Shown one piece after another: positions 57,030 through 64,000 of a DNA stretch of 64,000 nt (positions within the stretch are counted from its first letter, which is position 1; each line of letters opens with the position of its first letter). Under the pieces are notes generated by a model, which saw nothing but the letters and a program-made list of their open reading frames with translations, was not told the origin of the DNA and ran no database searches. The stretch is taken from NCBI RefSeq assembly GCF_003226895.2, contig NZ_PNJG02000001.1, forward strand, positions 1,054,001-1,118,000. Direction: 5' to 3'. Source of the DNA: Kocuria tytonis. Its GTDB lineage: Bacteria; Actinomycetota; Actinomycetes; Actinomycetales; Micrococcaceae. Both the position numbers and the translations under genes were made by a program.

Positions 57030-57523
57030 GACCTGCTCCAATCGCCGCTCTTGCCACCGGACTTCGCGAGCACGCGCGTGTCCGTGATGGTGGCCGCCTT
57101 GTCCACGGCCTTGATCATGTCGTAGAGGGTCAGCGCCGCCACGCTCGCGGCGGTGAGGGCCTCCATCTCCACGCCCGTGACCCCGCGGGTGCGCACGGTG
57201 GCCTCGACGACCACGCGGTCCGCGCCCGGCGCCAGGTCCACGCTCACCCTGCTCAGCGGCAGGGGGTGGCACAGCGGCACCAGGTCAGGGGTGCGCTTGG
57301 CGGCCATGATCCCGGCGATTCGCGCCACCGCGAGCGCATCCCCCTTGGGCAGACCCCCGCTGCTCAGCAGCTCGATGACGTCCGGGCGGGTCACCAGCAC
57401 GGCCTGGGCGGTGGCCTCCCGGGAGGTCACCGCCTTCTCGCTCACGTCCACCATGTGCGCGGTGCCGTCCTCCCGCACGTGGGTGAGGTGCTGGGGTGCG
57501 GCACCGTCCTGCTGCTCGTTCAC
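57026..57523 (-). CDS. moaC: Cyclic pyranopterin monophosphate synthase
   Basis: Acts after MoaA to form cyclic pyranopterin monophosphate, the first Mo-cofactor intermediate. 165 residues. [17 protein letters not shown] at the N-terminus; [14 protein letters not shown] near residue 83 and [23 protein letters not shown] near 117 are conserved, the latter with catalytic Asp and Lys. GTG start overlapping the moeA stop by 4 nt. Confidence 0.96.
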   Translation of the reverse strand: MNEQQDGAAPQHLTHVREDGTAHMVDVSEKAVTSREATAQAVLVTRPDVIELLSSGGLPKGDALAVARIAGIMAAKRTPDLVPLCHPLPLSRVSVDLAPGADRVVVEATVRTRGVTGVEMEALTAASVAALTLYDMIKAVDKAATITDTRVLAKSGGKSGDWSRS

Positions 57524-58851
57524 CGGGGTTCTCCTGATTCGTCGTCGTTCGTGGGGGCCGGACCGCCCGCGGTGACCGGGGCACCGGCCCGCGGGCCACC
57601 GGCCACGGGCAGCACCGCGAGCGGGGTGCCCGCCGGCAGCTGCTGCGCGCCGGGGGCGATCCGCACGAGCGCGTCCGCGCGGGCCGCCGCGGTCAGCAGG
57701 TGGGACGAGGCCCCGCCCGCGAGGGAGACCCGCGGCGGGCAGTCCGAGTGGTCAAGGACGCCCCGGCGCAGCTGCGTTCGGTCCGGGAGGGGCTGCACCG
57801 GCTCCTGCAGCCGCGCCGTGAACCAGCGCGGGGGCTCGCAGCAGCCCCACACCGCGGCGAGCGCGGGACGCACGAACAGCTCGCACGAGACCCACGTGCT
57901 CACCGGGTTCCCCGGCAGGCACACCACCGGGACGCCGAGGAGCGTACCGCACCCCTGAGGACCGCCGGGCTGCACGGCCACGTGGCCGAACCACATCTCC
58001 CGGCCCGCGCGCCCGAGGGCCAGCCGCACCACCTCGAAGGCGCCCGCGCTGATCCCCCCGCTCGTGATCACCAGGTGCGGCCGCACGCGCGCCACGACGT
58101 CCCCGAGCCGCGCCAGAAAGGCGTCGGGGTCGTCGTCGACGCCGAGCCGCGTCACCGAGTCCACCCCGGCCGCCCGCAGCCAGGCGGCGAGCAGGGGCCC
58201 GTTCGCGTCGTGCACCGCGCCGGGCGGCAGCGTCTCACCCGCGGGTCGGATCTCGTCCCCGCCGCTGACCACCACCACCCGCGGCGGCTGCCGCACCGGC
58301 AGCGGGCTCGTGTCCGTGAGTCCCAGCGCGGCGCAGGCCCCCAGTGCGGCGGCGCCTAGCAGTGTCCCGGCGGGCAGCGCCACCGCACCGCGGGCGACGT
58401 CGCTGCCGGCCGCCCGCACGAACGCACCCTCGGCCACGTCACGCGCCACGCTCCCGGGCACCGTGACGAGGGGGGTGTCGAAGCGCGGGGGTGACACCCG
58501 TTCCACGGGAACGACCGCGTCCGCCCCCTCCGGGATCACGGCGCCGGTCATGACGGCGGTGGCCGCCCCGGCGGTGTGCACGGCCGGGGCGGCTCCCGCG
58601 GCGCGGATCGCGGTCACCGGCAGGTCGATCCCCCCGTCCGGCGGCACCGCCGCGAGGTCCGAGACCCGCACCGCGAAACCGTCCATCTGCGCGTTGGTGT
58701 GCGGCGGCAGGTCCAGGGGTGCCACGAGGTCCCGGGCGAGCACGCGACCCGCCGCGCGCGCCAGGGGGACGGTCTCAGTGGCGTCGTCCGGGGCGGCCCG
58801 AGCGAGCAGCGCGCGGAGCTCGCCCTGGTGTGCTTCGATGCTGCGGGACAT
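57520..58851 (-). CDS. moeA: Molybdopterin molybdenumtransferase MoeA
   Basis: Inserts molybdate into adenylylated molybdopterin. 443 residues. AQMDGFAV near residue 54, [15 protein letters not shown] near 103, VVSGGDEI near 194, [14 protein letters not shown] near 262 and [12 protein letters not shown] further on give a complete set of family motifs. A -10 box lies 6 nt before the ATG. It is divergent from moaA, with a 66-bp spacer. Of the two MoeA-like proteins here, this one looks the more canonical. Confidence 0.94.
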   Translation of the reverse strand: MSRSIEAHQGELRALLARAAPDDATETVPLARAAGRVLARDLVAPLDLPPHTNAQMDGFAVRVSDLAAVPPDGGIDLPVTAIRAAGAAPAVHTAGAATAVMTGAVIPEGADAVVPVERVSPPRFDTPLVTVPGSVARDVAEGAFVRAAGSDVARGAVALPAGTLLGAAALGACAALGLTDTSPLPVRQPPRVVVVSGGDEIRPAGETLPPGAVHDANGPLLAAWLRAAGVDSVTRLGVDDDPDAFLARLGDVVARVRPHLVITSGGISAGAFEVVRLALGRAGREMWFGHVAVQPGGPQGCGTLLGVPVVCLPGNPVSTWVSCELFVRPALAAVWGCCEPPRWFTARLQEPVQPLPDRTQLRRGVLDHSDCPPRVSLAGGASSHLLTAAARADALVRIAPGAQQLPAGTPLAVLPVAGGPRAGAPVTAGGPAPTNDDESGEPR

Positions 58852-58857
58852 GCTGCC

Positions 58858-58863
58858 AGCGTA
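58858..58863 (-). promoter_or_regulatory. Candidate -10 box, leaderless moeA
   Basis: TACGCT followed by 6 nt and the moeA ATG, without a Shine-Dalgarno. Confidence 0.45.
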
Positions 58864-58904
58864 GTCACCCCACGGGGTGCCGCGGGGGCGTCGGAGGGGA
58901 GACC

Positions 58905-58910
58905 TAGACT
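58905..58910 (+). promoter_or_regulatory. Candidate -10 box for moaA
   Basis: TAGACT followed by exactly 7 nt and the moaA ATG. The 7 nt contain GGAG, which would only serve as a ribosome-binding site if transcription began further upstream. Confidence 0.5.
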
Positions 58911-58917
58911 GGAGCGC

Positions 58918-59994
58918 ATGTCCGTATTCCTCGGCAATCCCCAGGTCCTTCCCTCGCGCGGGGTGCCCACGCGGGGGCCGCTGACGGATCGTTTCGGACG
59001 AACCGCCACGGACCTGCGCATCTCCATCACCGACAAGTGCAACCTGCGGTGCACGTACTGCATGCCCGCGGAGGGCATGCAGTGGCTGCCGCGCGAGTCC
59101 CTGCTGACGGTCGCGGAGATCGTGCGGCTCGCGCGCATCGCCGTCTCCGAGTTCGGGGTGCGCGAGATCCGGCTCACGGGCGGCGAGCCGCTCATCCGTC
59201 CGGACCTGGAGGACCTCGTCCGGGCGCTGCGCCGCACCATGCCGGGGATCCCCGTGTCCATGACGAGCAACGGGATCGGTCTTGCCGCCCGGGCCCAGGG
59301 GCTCGCGGACGCGGGGATGAACCGCGTGAACATCTCCCTCGACACCCTGTGCGCGGACACCTACGCCACGCTGGCCCGGCGCGGGAAGCTCGCGGAGGCG
59401 CTCGCGGGCGTGGCCGCCGCGCAGCGCGCCGGAATGAACCCGGTCAAGCTCAACGCCGTGCTCATGCGGGGCGTCAACGACCACGAGGCCCCGCAGCTGC
59501 TGCACTGGGCCCTGGAGAACCACTGCGACCTGCGGTTCATCGAGCAGATGCCCCTGGACGCCGACCACGGCTGGACCCGCGAGAACATGGTCACCGCCGC
59601 GGACATCCGCGAGAGCCTGGCCGCGGACTTCGACCTCGCCCCGGACCGCGTGCCCCGCGCCGGGGCGCCCGCCGAGAAGCACCTCGTGCGTCGGCGCGGC
59701 GAGGAGCGGGTCCTGGGGACCGTGGGGATCATCGCCTCCGTCACGGAACCGTTCTGCGAGGACTGCACCCGCACCCGCATCACGGCCGAGGGCCACGTGC
59801 GCTCGTGCCTGTTCTCGCACCACGAGACGGACCTGATGCACCTGCTGCGCTCGGGTGCCTCGGACGCGGACGTGACCCGGCGCTGGCGCGAGGCCATGTG
59901 GGTCAAGCCCAGGGCACACGGCATGGACCACACGGGACTGGACTCCGGGGACTACGTCCAGCCGGACCGCAGCATGAGCGCGATCGGGGGCTGA
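58918..59994 (+). CDS. moaA: GTP 3',8-cyclase
   Basis: Radical-SAM enzyme that cyclises GTP, the first step of Mo-cofactor synthesis. 358 residues. The N-terminal 4Fe-4S ligands Cys41, Cys45, Cys48 are in CNLRCTYC; the second cluster uses FCEDCTRTRIT plus the Cys in HVRSC. TGGEPLIRPDL is the SAM-binding GGEP motif, and the C-terminal GG tail needed with MoaC is present. ATG chosen from its adjoining -10 box; upstream frame extension overlaps moeA antisense. Start of moaA-moaD-moeA2. Confidence 0.97.
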   Translation: MSVFLGNPQVLPSRGVPTRGPLTDRFGRTATDLRISITDKCNLRCTYCMPAEGMQWLPRESLLTVAEIVRLARIAVSEFGVREIRLTGGEPLIRPDLEDLVRALRRTMPGIPVSMTSNGIGLAARAQGLADAGMNRVNISLDTLCADTYATLARRGKLAEALAGVAAAQRAGMNPVKLNAVLMRGVNDHEAPQLLHWALENHCDLRFIEQMPLDADHGWTRENMVTAADIRESLAADFDLAPDRVPRAGAPAEKHLVRRRGEERVLGTVGIIASVTEPFCEDCTRTRITAEGHVRSCLFSHHETDLMHLLRSGASDADVTRRWREAMWVKPRAHGMDHTGLDSGDYVQPDRSMSAIGG

Positions 59995-59998
59995 TCCG

Positions 59999-60262
59999 GT
60001 GCTCGTGAGGTACTTCGCCGCCGCGGCCGCGGCCGCGGGCACGGACGAGCAGCACGTGGCGTCCCCCACCGTGATGACCCGCTCCGAGCTCGAACAGCTG
60101 CTGAGCACCATGCATCCCGTGGCCCCTCCGGGAGAGCCGACCCTGGCCCAGGTGCTCCCCCGGTGCTCGTGGCTGGTGGACGGGATCGCGGCCCGGGATC
60201 CGCACTGCCCGGTGGCACCGGGTGCCACCGTGGACGTCCTGCCGCCCTTCGCCGGGGGCTGA
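59999..60262 (+). CDS. moaD: Molybdopterin synthase sulfur-carrier subunit
   Basis: Ubiquitin-fold protein whose C-terminal Gly-Gly thiocarboxylate supplies sulfur to molybdopterin with MoaE. 87 residues, ending VDVLPPFAGG with the required GG; LVRYFAAAAAAAG is the conserved first strand and helix. GTG start 4 nt after the moaA stop; a GTG two codons later is possible. Confidence 0.92.
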   Translation: MLVRYFAAAAAAAGTDEQHVASPTVMTRSELEQLLSTMHPVAPPGEPTLAQVLPRCSWLVDGIAARDPHCPVAPGATVDVLPPFAGG

Positions 60263-60266
60263 CGCC

Positions 60267-61595
60267 GTGTCCCGCCCCGCCGCCCCGTCCTGGGCGCACA
60301 CCTTCCCGACCCTGCGGCATCCCGCCCGCGACGCCGCTCGCCGCCGGGCCCACGAGACCGGTGCGGCGCTCGCGGGCGCCCGCCGTGGCGGCACCCGCGA
60401 GGACGTGTCCCTGGAACGCGCACCCGGGCGGGTCGCGGCCGCGGACGTCCGCGCCGCCGTCCCCGTCCCGCACTACGCCTCCAGCGCCATGGACGGCTAC
60501 GCGGTCAGCGGCCGCGGCCCGTGGACGATCGTGTCCTCGAGTGCCGGTTCCGGACACACGGGGCCGGGTACCGCGCCGTCCCGCACGGCGGGCCCCGGCC
60601 CGGCCCACGAGCCCGCCGGAGCCACGCCCCCGCCCGTCCTCCCCAGCGCGGCGTCCGCGATCGTGCTGGCGCCCGGCACCGCGGTTCCCGTGGTCACCGG
60701 GGGCGTCATCCCCGGGGGTGCCACCACCGTGGTCCGCGAGGAGTTCGCGCTGCGCCGCGGGGATCGGCTGGACCTCGATCCCGCGGCCCCGCGCACCGAG
60801 CTCGCGGGTCGCCACATCCGCCCCGCGGGCACGGAGTGCGCGGCGCACGAGCTCCTGTTCCGGGCCGGCTCAGTTCTCTCCCCGGCGGACGCCGCCTTCG
60901 CGGCCGTGGCCGGGCTGGACGTCCTGCCCGTCCGCGCGGTGCCGCGGGTCGCGCTGCTGCTCACCGGCTCCGAGGTGATCACGAGCGGGCTGCCCGCGCC
61001 CGGCTTCGTGCGGGACGCGTTCAGCATGTCCCTGCCCGCCATGCTCGCCGCGTACGGGGCCCGGGTGGACGGCGTGCAGCGGGTCCCGGACGAGCCCGGG
61101 GCCCTTGCCGCGGCGTTCGAGGCGGCCTGCGCGGACCACGACCTGGTGGTCACCACGGGGGGAACCTCGCGGTCCCGCGCGGACCTCGTCCGCCCGCTCG
61201 TGGAGCGGGAGTGCCACCTGCTGGTGGAGCAGCTCGACCTGCAGCCCGGGCATCCCACGCTGCTGGGCGCGGCACCTCACGCCGCGGTGCTGGCGCTGCC
61301 CGGGAACCCGCTGGGCGCCGTCGTGGGTCTGCTGCTGCTGGGTGGTGCGCTCCTGGCGGGCTTCTCGGGACGGGCACCCGTGCCGTTCGAGCCCGTGACC
61401 TCCGGGGCGGCCGTCGCCGGGGGCCGCGCCGAGCGCCTCGTTCCGGCCCGACGCCGCGACGGCACCTGGGTGCCGTGCCGGTCCGTGGGCTCCAACATGC
61501 TCCGCGGTCTGGCCGCCGCGGACGCCGTGCTGGCCGTGCCCAGGGGCGGCCTGGAGCCCGGGGACCCCACGGTGGTCCTGCCGCTGCCCTGGTGA
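60267..61595 (+). CDS. MoeA-like protein, second paralogue with altered motifs
   Basis: 442 residues, MoeA fold by order of motifs: SAMDGYAVSG near residue 73, VTGGVIPGGA near 143, LLTGSEVI near 231, VVTTGGT near 294, and LPGNPLGAVVG near 344. Several usual residues differ: the third block reads PGGATTVV where MoeA has P-GADAVV, and the block after GG reads TSRSRADLVRP instead of VS-G--D-VR. It may bind molybdopterin with changed catalysis, or serve a specific enzyme. GTG start 4 nt after moaD. An Ala/Gly/Pro-rich insert (about 90-125) is unusual. Confidence 0.85.
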   Translation: MSRPAAPSWAHTFPTLRHPARDAARRRAHETGAALAGARRGGTREDVSLERAPGRVAAADVRAAVPVPHYASSAMDGYAVSGRGPWTIVSSSAGSGHTGPGTAPSRTAGPGPAHEPAGATPPPVLPSAASAIVLAPGTAVPVVTGGVIPGGATTVVREEFALRRGDRLDLDPAAPRTELAGRHIRPAGTECAAHELLFRAGSVLSPADAAFAAVAGLDVLPVRAVPRVALLLTGSEVITSGLPAPGFVRDAFSMSLPAMLAAYGARVDGVQRVPDEPGALAAAFEAACADHDLVVTTGGTSRSRADLVRPLVERECHLLVEQLDLQPGHPTLLGAAPHAAVLALPGNPLGAVVGLLLLGGALLAGFSGRAPVPFEPVTSGAAVAGGRAERLVPARRRDGTWVPCRSVGSNMLRGLAAADAVLAVPRGGLEPGDPTVVLPLPW

Positions 61596-61673
61596 GGGCC
61601 GCGCGGCGCCGTACCGGTGCCGCCCTCGGCGGGGCCCGGCGCACGACCGGGCCGGGACGGGGCGTCCGGGAGC

Positions 61674-61737
61674 GGCGTTCCGCGTGGGGCAGGGGACCGG
61701 AACGGTTCGGTGGGGCTCGTGCCCGCTCGGGAACGCC
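61674..61737. terminator. Possible bidirectional terminator
   Basis: GGCGTTCC and GGAACGCC about 50 nt apart, with smaller pairings inside, in the space between convergent moeA2 and the acetyltransferase gene. Weak evidence. Confidence 0.3.
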
Positions 61738-61740
61738 GGG

Positions 61741-62907
61741 TCAGCGGATGCTGAAGTCCTGCTCCCAGATGGCGGACTGACCGGCGTCCCGGAAGCCCAG
61801 CCGGGCGTTGACCCAGTTCATCCGGTCGTTGCCGCTGTGGGTCCACGAGTACACCGTGTCCACCTCGGGGGCCACGGCGGCGAGCTGCTCCAGGTTCGCG
61901 AGCTTGAGCCGCATCCCGAGCCGGTGGCCGCGGTGCGCGCGCACCACGAGCGTCTCGTCCTGCAGGGCCAGGGTGGGGCGGTGCTGTGCGAGGATGAGCT
62001 CCGTCATCCCCACGAGTTCGCCGCTGCGCAGGTCCTGGACCACGGCCATGAGGGAGCGGTCTCCGTCCTCCTGCCGCAGCTGCTCCGTGCGCCGCACCCG
62101 GGCGGCGTCCCACGGGTCCGGGTCCGCCACGACCGGGCGCACGAACGAGTCCGTGGGGATCTTGGAGTGCAGCTGCGCGAGCGGGGACAGCAGCTCCTCC
62201 GGGGCCTCCCCCACCCACGTGTGCATGCGGTAGTGCTCCGCGAACGGGGTGGCGGCCAGCGACTCCTGGATCCGACGGGAGCGTCCTGCGTCCAGGGGCA
62301 CGGACAGCAGCGCGAAGCTGCTGACCGTGCGCAGCTCGTACCCCGCGTGCTGGGCGAACCTGGTCTGCCGGTGGCTCGCGGGCAACCGACCGGAACCGTC
62401 CGCGGCCTCGAGCCACTCCACGGGCTCCGAGGTGGCCGTGCCGCCCTCGGCGCTGCCGTCCGCGCTGCCGTCCCCCGGCCCGGAGGGATCCCGGATCTCG
62501 GAGGCCGGGTGCTCGGTCACGAGGCCCACGAGCCGACGGGACTCACCGTGGGCCAGCTGCTCGGCGGCCCCCAGCAGCTCACGGCCGATGCCCTCGGAGG
62601 TCTCGTCCGGAGCCACGTGCACCACGATCTGCGCGGCCTCCGTGTTGGCGATCAGTGGCATGCGGACCTCGGCGCGCCCCACCAGCCGGCCGGCCACGAA
62701 GGCGCACAGGATCTTGATGCGTTCATAGGGGTCGTTGAGGTCACGGAAGATGTCGTGCGCCTCGTTGCTGAGCTGCCCGGTGCCCCACACGTGACGGCGG
62801 GAGGACTTCACGAGCTCCGCGACGTCCCCCAGCAGCCGCTGGGCGTCCTCGTCGAAGGAATCGGGGATGCGCAGCAGCTCGATGCGCACCGGTGACGACT
62901 GCGTCAC
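61741..62907 (-). CDS. GNAT acetyltransferase with two GNAT-like lobes
   Basis: 388 residues, about twice a single GNAT domain. The N-terminal lobe (about 1-190) includes ILCAFVAGRLVGRAEV and a degenerate acetyl-CoA region. The C-terminal lobe (about 200-388) is the better conserved: ELVGMTELIL, then VVRAHRGHRLGMRLKLANL, a clear R-x-x-G-x-G/A type acetyl-CoA loop, and GNDRMNWVNARLGF. Family members of this shape often act on small molecules or antibiotics, but no substrate can be assigned. GTG start with AAGGAG upstream. Adjacent to rplA but transcriptionally separated by two hairpins. Confidence 0.85.
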   Translation of the reverse strand: MTQSSPVRIELLRIPDSFDEDAQRLLGDVAELVKSSRRHVWGTGQLSNEAHDIFRDLNDPYERIKILCAFVAGRLVGRAEVRMPLIANTEAAQIVVHVAPDETSEGIGRELLGAAEQLAHGESRRLVGLVTEHPASEIRDPSGPGDGSADGSAEGGTATSEPVEWLEAADGSGRLPASHRQTRFAQHAGYELRTVSSFALLSVPLDAGRSRRIQESLAATPFAEHYRMHTWVGEAPEELLSPLAQLHSKIPTDSFVRPVVADPDPWDAARVRRTEQLRQEDGDRSLMAVVQDLRSGELVGMTELILAQHRPTLALQDETLVVRAHRGHRLGMRLKLANLEQLAAVAPEVDTVYSWTHSGNDRMNWVNARLGFRDAGQSAIWEQDFSIR

Positions 62908-63021
62908 TGTGTTCTCCTTCCGTGCCGTTCTCACCCCGAACGGCACCACGGCGACGGGCCCGGTGAAGGCCCGCCGTCCAGTACATCATGGATGCGTAAC
63001 GGCGTTTCCGTTCAGGGCATG

Positions 63022-63054
63022 AAAAAGGGTCCGGCCTGGGGTGGCACGGACCCT
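63022..63054 (-). terminator. Intrinsic terminator after rplA
   Basis: AGGGTCCG/CGGACCCT with a 13-nt loop, followed on the minus strand by TTTT. Second of two hairpins past rplA, and one of the few here with a U-tract. Confidence 0.85.
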
Positions 63055-63068
63055 GTTCCCACACCCGC

Positions 63069-63100
63069 GGTCGCGGGGGCCGGTGTGGGCCCCCGCGACC
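63069..63100 (-). terminator. First hairpin after rplA
   Basis: Perfect 13-bp stem (GGTCGCGGGGGCC) with a 6-nt loop, 9 nt past the rplA stop, followed by the U-tract terminator. Confidence 0.7.
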
Positions 63101-63108
63101 AGCCGGGA

Positions 63109-63819
63109 TCACGCCTGGGCGTTCACCTCGGTGGCGTTCGGATCCACGGGGATGCCCGGGCCGAACGTGGTGGCCACGGTGGCCTTGGTGATGTAGCGGC
63201 CCTTGGAGGCCGAGGGCTTCAGACGCAGCACCTCTTCCAGCGCCGCACCGTAGTTCTCGGCGAGCTTCTGGGCGTCGAAGGACGCCTTGCCGATGATGAA
63301 GTGCAGGTTGGAGTGCTTGTCCACGCGGAAGTCGATCTTGCCGCCCTTGATGTCGTTCACGGCCTTCGTGACGTCCATGGTCACGGTGCCCGTCTTGGGG
63401 TTCGGCATCAGGTTGCGGGGACCCAGGATCTTGCCCAGGCGACCAACCTTGCCCATCATGTCCGGGGTGGCCACGGCGGCGTCGAAGTCGGTCCAGCCGC
63501 CCTGGATCCTGGCGATCAGGTCGTCGTTGCCCACGAAGTCCGCACCGGCGGCCTCGGCCGCCGCGGCCTTGTCACCCGTGGCGAAGACGACCACGCGGGC
63601 GGTCTTGCCGGTGCCGTTGGGCAGGTTCACGGTGCCGCGGACCATCTGGTCCGCCTTGCGGGGGTCCACGCCGAGTCGCATGGAGACCTCGACGGTGGGG
63701 TCGGACTTGCCGCCTTCGGCCAGTTCCTTGGCCAGGGCGACCGCCTCGGCGGGAGCGTAGAACTTGCCCGCCTCGATCTTCTCGGCAGCTGCCCGGTATG
63801 CCTTGCTGCGCTGTGCCAT
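63109..63819 (-). CDS. rplA: 50S ribosomal protein uL1
   Basis: L1-stalk protein moving deacylated tRNA at the E site; in E. coli it represses rplKA translation. 236 residues. [19 protein letters not shown] fixes the ATG at 63819; [19 protein letters not shown] and [18 protein letters not shown] are signatures. 86 nt after rplK. Confidence 0.98.
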   Translation of the reverse strand: MAQRSKAYRAAAEKIEAGKFYAPAEAVALAKELAEGGKSDPTVEVSMRLGVDPRKADQMVRGTVNLPNGTGKTARVVVFATGDKAAAAEAAGADFVGNDDLIARIQGGWTDFDAAVATPDMMGKVGRLGKILGPRNLMPNPKTGTVTMDVTKAVNDIKGGKIDFRVDKHSNLHFIIGKASFDAQKLAENYGAALEEVLRLKPSASKGRYITKATVATTFGPGIPVDPNATEVNAQA

Positions 63820-63905
63820 CTGCTTCTTCTCCTTGTGCAGTTGTGGTCTGCGGACCGCGCTCGGCCCTGCCACGATGAAGTGTCTTGCTGGTGAGCCCGG
63901 AGGAC

Positions 63906-64000
63906 TCAGTTGACCTCGATGCCCATGGAGCGGGCGGTGCCGGCGATGATCTTCGCGGCGGCGTCGATGTCGTTGGCGTTGAGGTCTTCCTTCTTGGTCT
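63906..64000 (-). CDS. rplK: 50S ribosomal protein uL11, C-terminal end only
   Basis: The last 31 codons before the right window edge translate to [20 protein letters not shown] followed by [10 protein letters not shown] and a TGA stop, the conserved C-terminus of uL11, which binds the GTPase-associated centre of 23S rRNA. The rest lies outside the window. Confidence 0.95.
   Translation of the reverse strand, partial: TKKEDLNANDIDAAAKIIAGTARSMGIEVN

Overview
The window is a high-GC, densely packed bacterial chromosome segment carrying most of the conserved translation and transcription super-cluster (str, S10, spc, alpha and rplM-rpsI operons, rplKAJL, rpoBC). Gene content, GTG/TTG starts, short-LID adk, the bL17 extension and N7-type leaderless starts point to an actinobacterium. 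The absence of rpsN from the spc operon and of rpsD from the alpha operon fits Micrococcaceae (Micrococcus/Kocuria/Arthrobacter relatives). A Kocuria-like genus is my inference, not proven by the sequence.

Layout, left to right. Nearly everything is on the minus strand, so transcription mostly runs right to left. 1-4.7 kb: treY (cut by the window edge) and glgX/treX for trehalose from glycogen. 4.8-8.9 kb: nnrD, acpS, glmS. 9.0-10.5 kb: coaA and mscL on the plus strand. 10.6-13.0 kb: glmM and a class I ppk2. 13.2-17.3 kb: rplM-rpsI, truA, rplQ, rpoA. 17.4-18.8 kb: rpsK, rpsM, rpmJ, infA. 19.1-23.3 kb: rlmN, map, adk, secY. 23.4-27.5 kb: the spc operon (rplO to rplN, no rpsN). 28.0-33.4 kb: the S10 operon (rpsQ to rpsJ). 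33.9-38.3 kb: tuf, fusA, rpsG, rpsL. 38.6-40.0 kb: pcaJ-pcaI, a CoA-transferase pair sitting between rpsL and rpoC. 40.5-48.0 kb: rpoC and rpoB. 48.2-53.4 kb: a metallo-beta-lactamase-fold hydrolase, then gcvT and gcvP behind a tandem glycine riboswitch. 53.6-54.9 kb: rplL-rplJ with a structured leader. 54.9-61.6 kb: a molybdenum-cofactor cluster (fdhD, mogA-moaE fusion, moaC, moeA leftward; moaA, moaD, a second moeA-like gene rightward). 61.7-64 kb: a double-GNAT acetyltransferase, rplA and the 3' end of rplK.

How it fits together: the core makes ribosomes, RNA polymerase and elongation factors, plus secY, map, adk and rlmN needed for protein export, maturation and ribosome modification. Between the core blocks lie metabolic inserts: cell-wall precursor synthesis (glmM, glmS), CoA and acyl-carrier activation (coaA, acpS), glycine degradation, Mo-cofactor synthesis and an apparent beta-ketoadipate step. 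Core operons have recognisable -35/-10 promoters 40 to about 390 nt upstream of their first gene. In contrast acpS, glmS, coaA, mscL, glmM, moeA and moaA have a -10 box only 6-9 nt before the start codon and are probably leaderless. Operon ends are marked by long GC-rich hairpins, mostly without a U-tract.

No mobile element, CRISPR array, phage gene, rRNA or tRNA was seen. I do not see a wholly new multi-gene system. The best leads are a terminator-like hairpin with a U-tract inside the rpoB leader, Arg/Gly-rich tails on both uS3 and uS5, the extra C-terminal domain of bL17, and the unusual insertions (rlmN, pcaIJ, the Mo-cofactor cluster) inside the ribosomal super-cluster.
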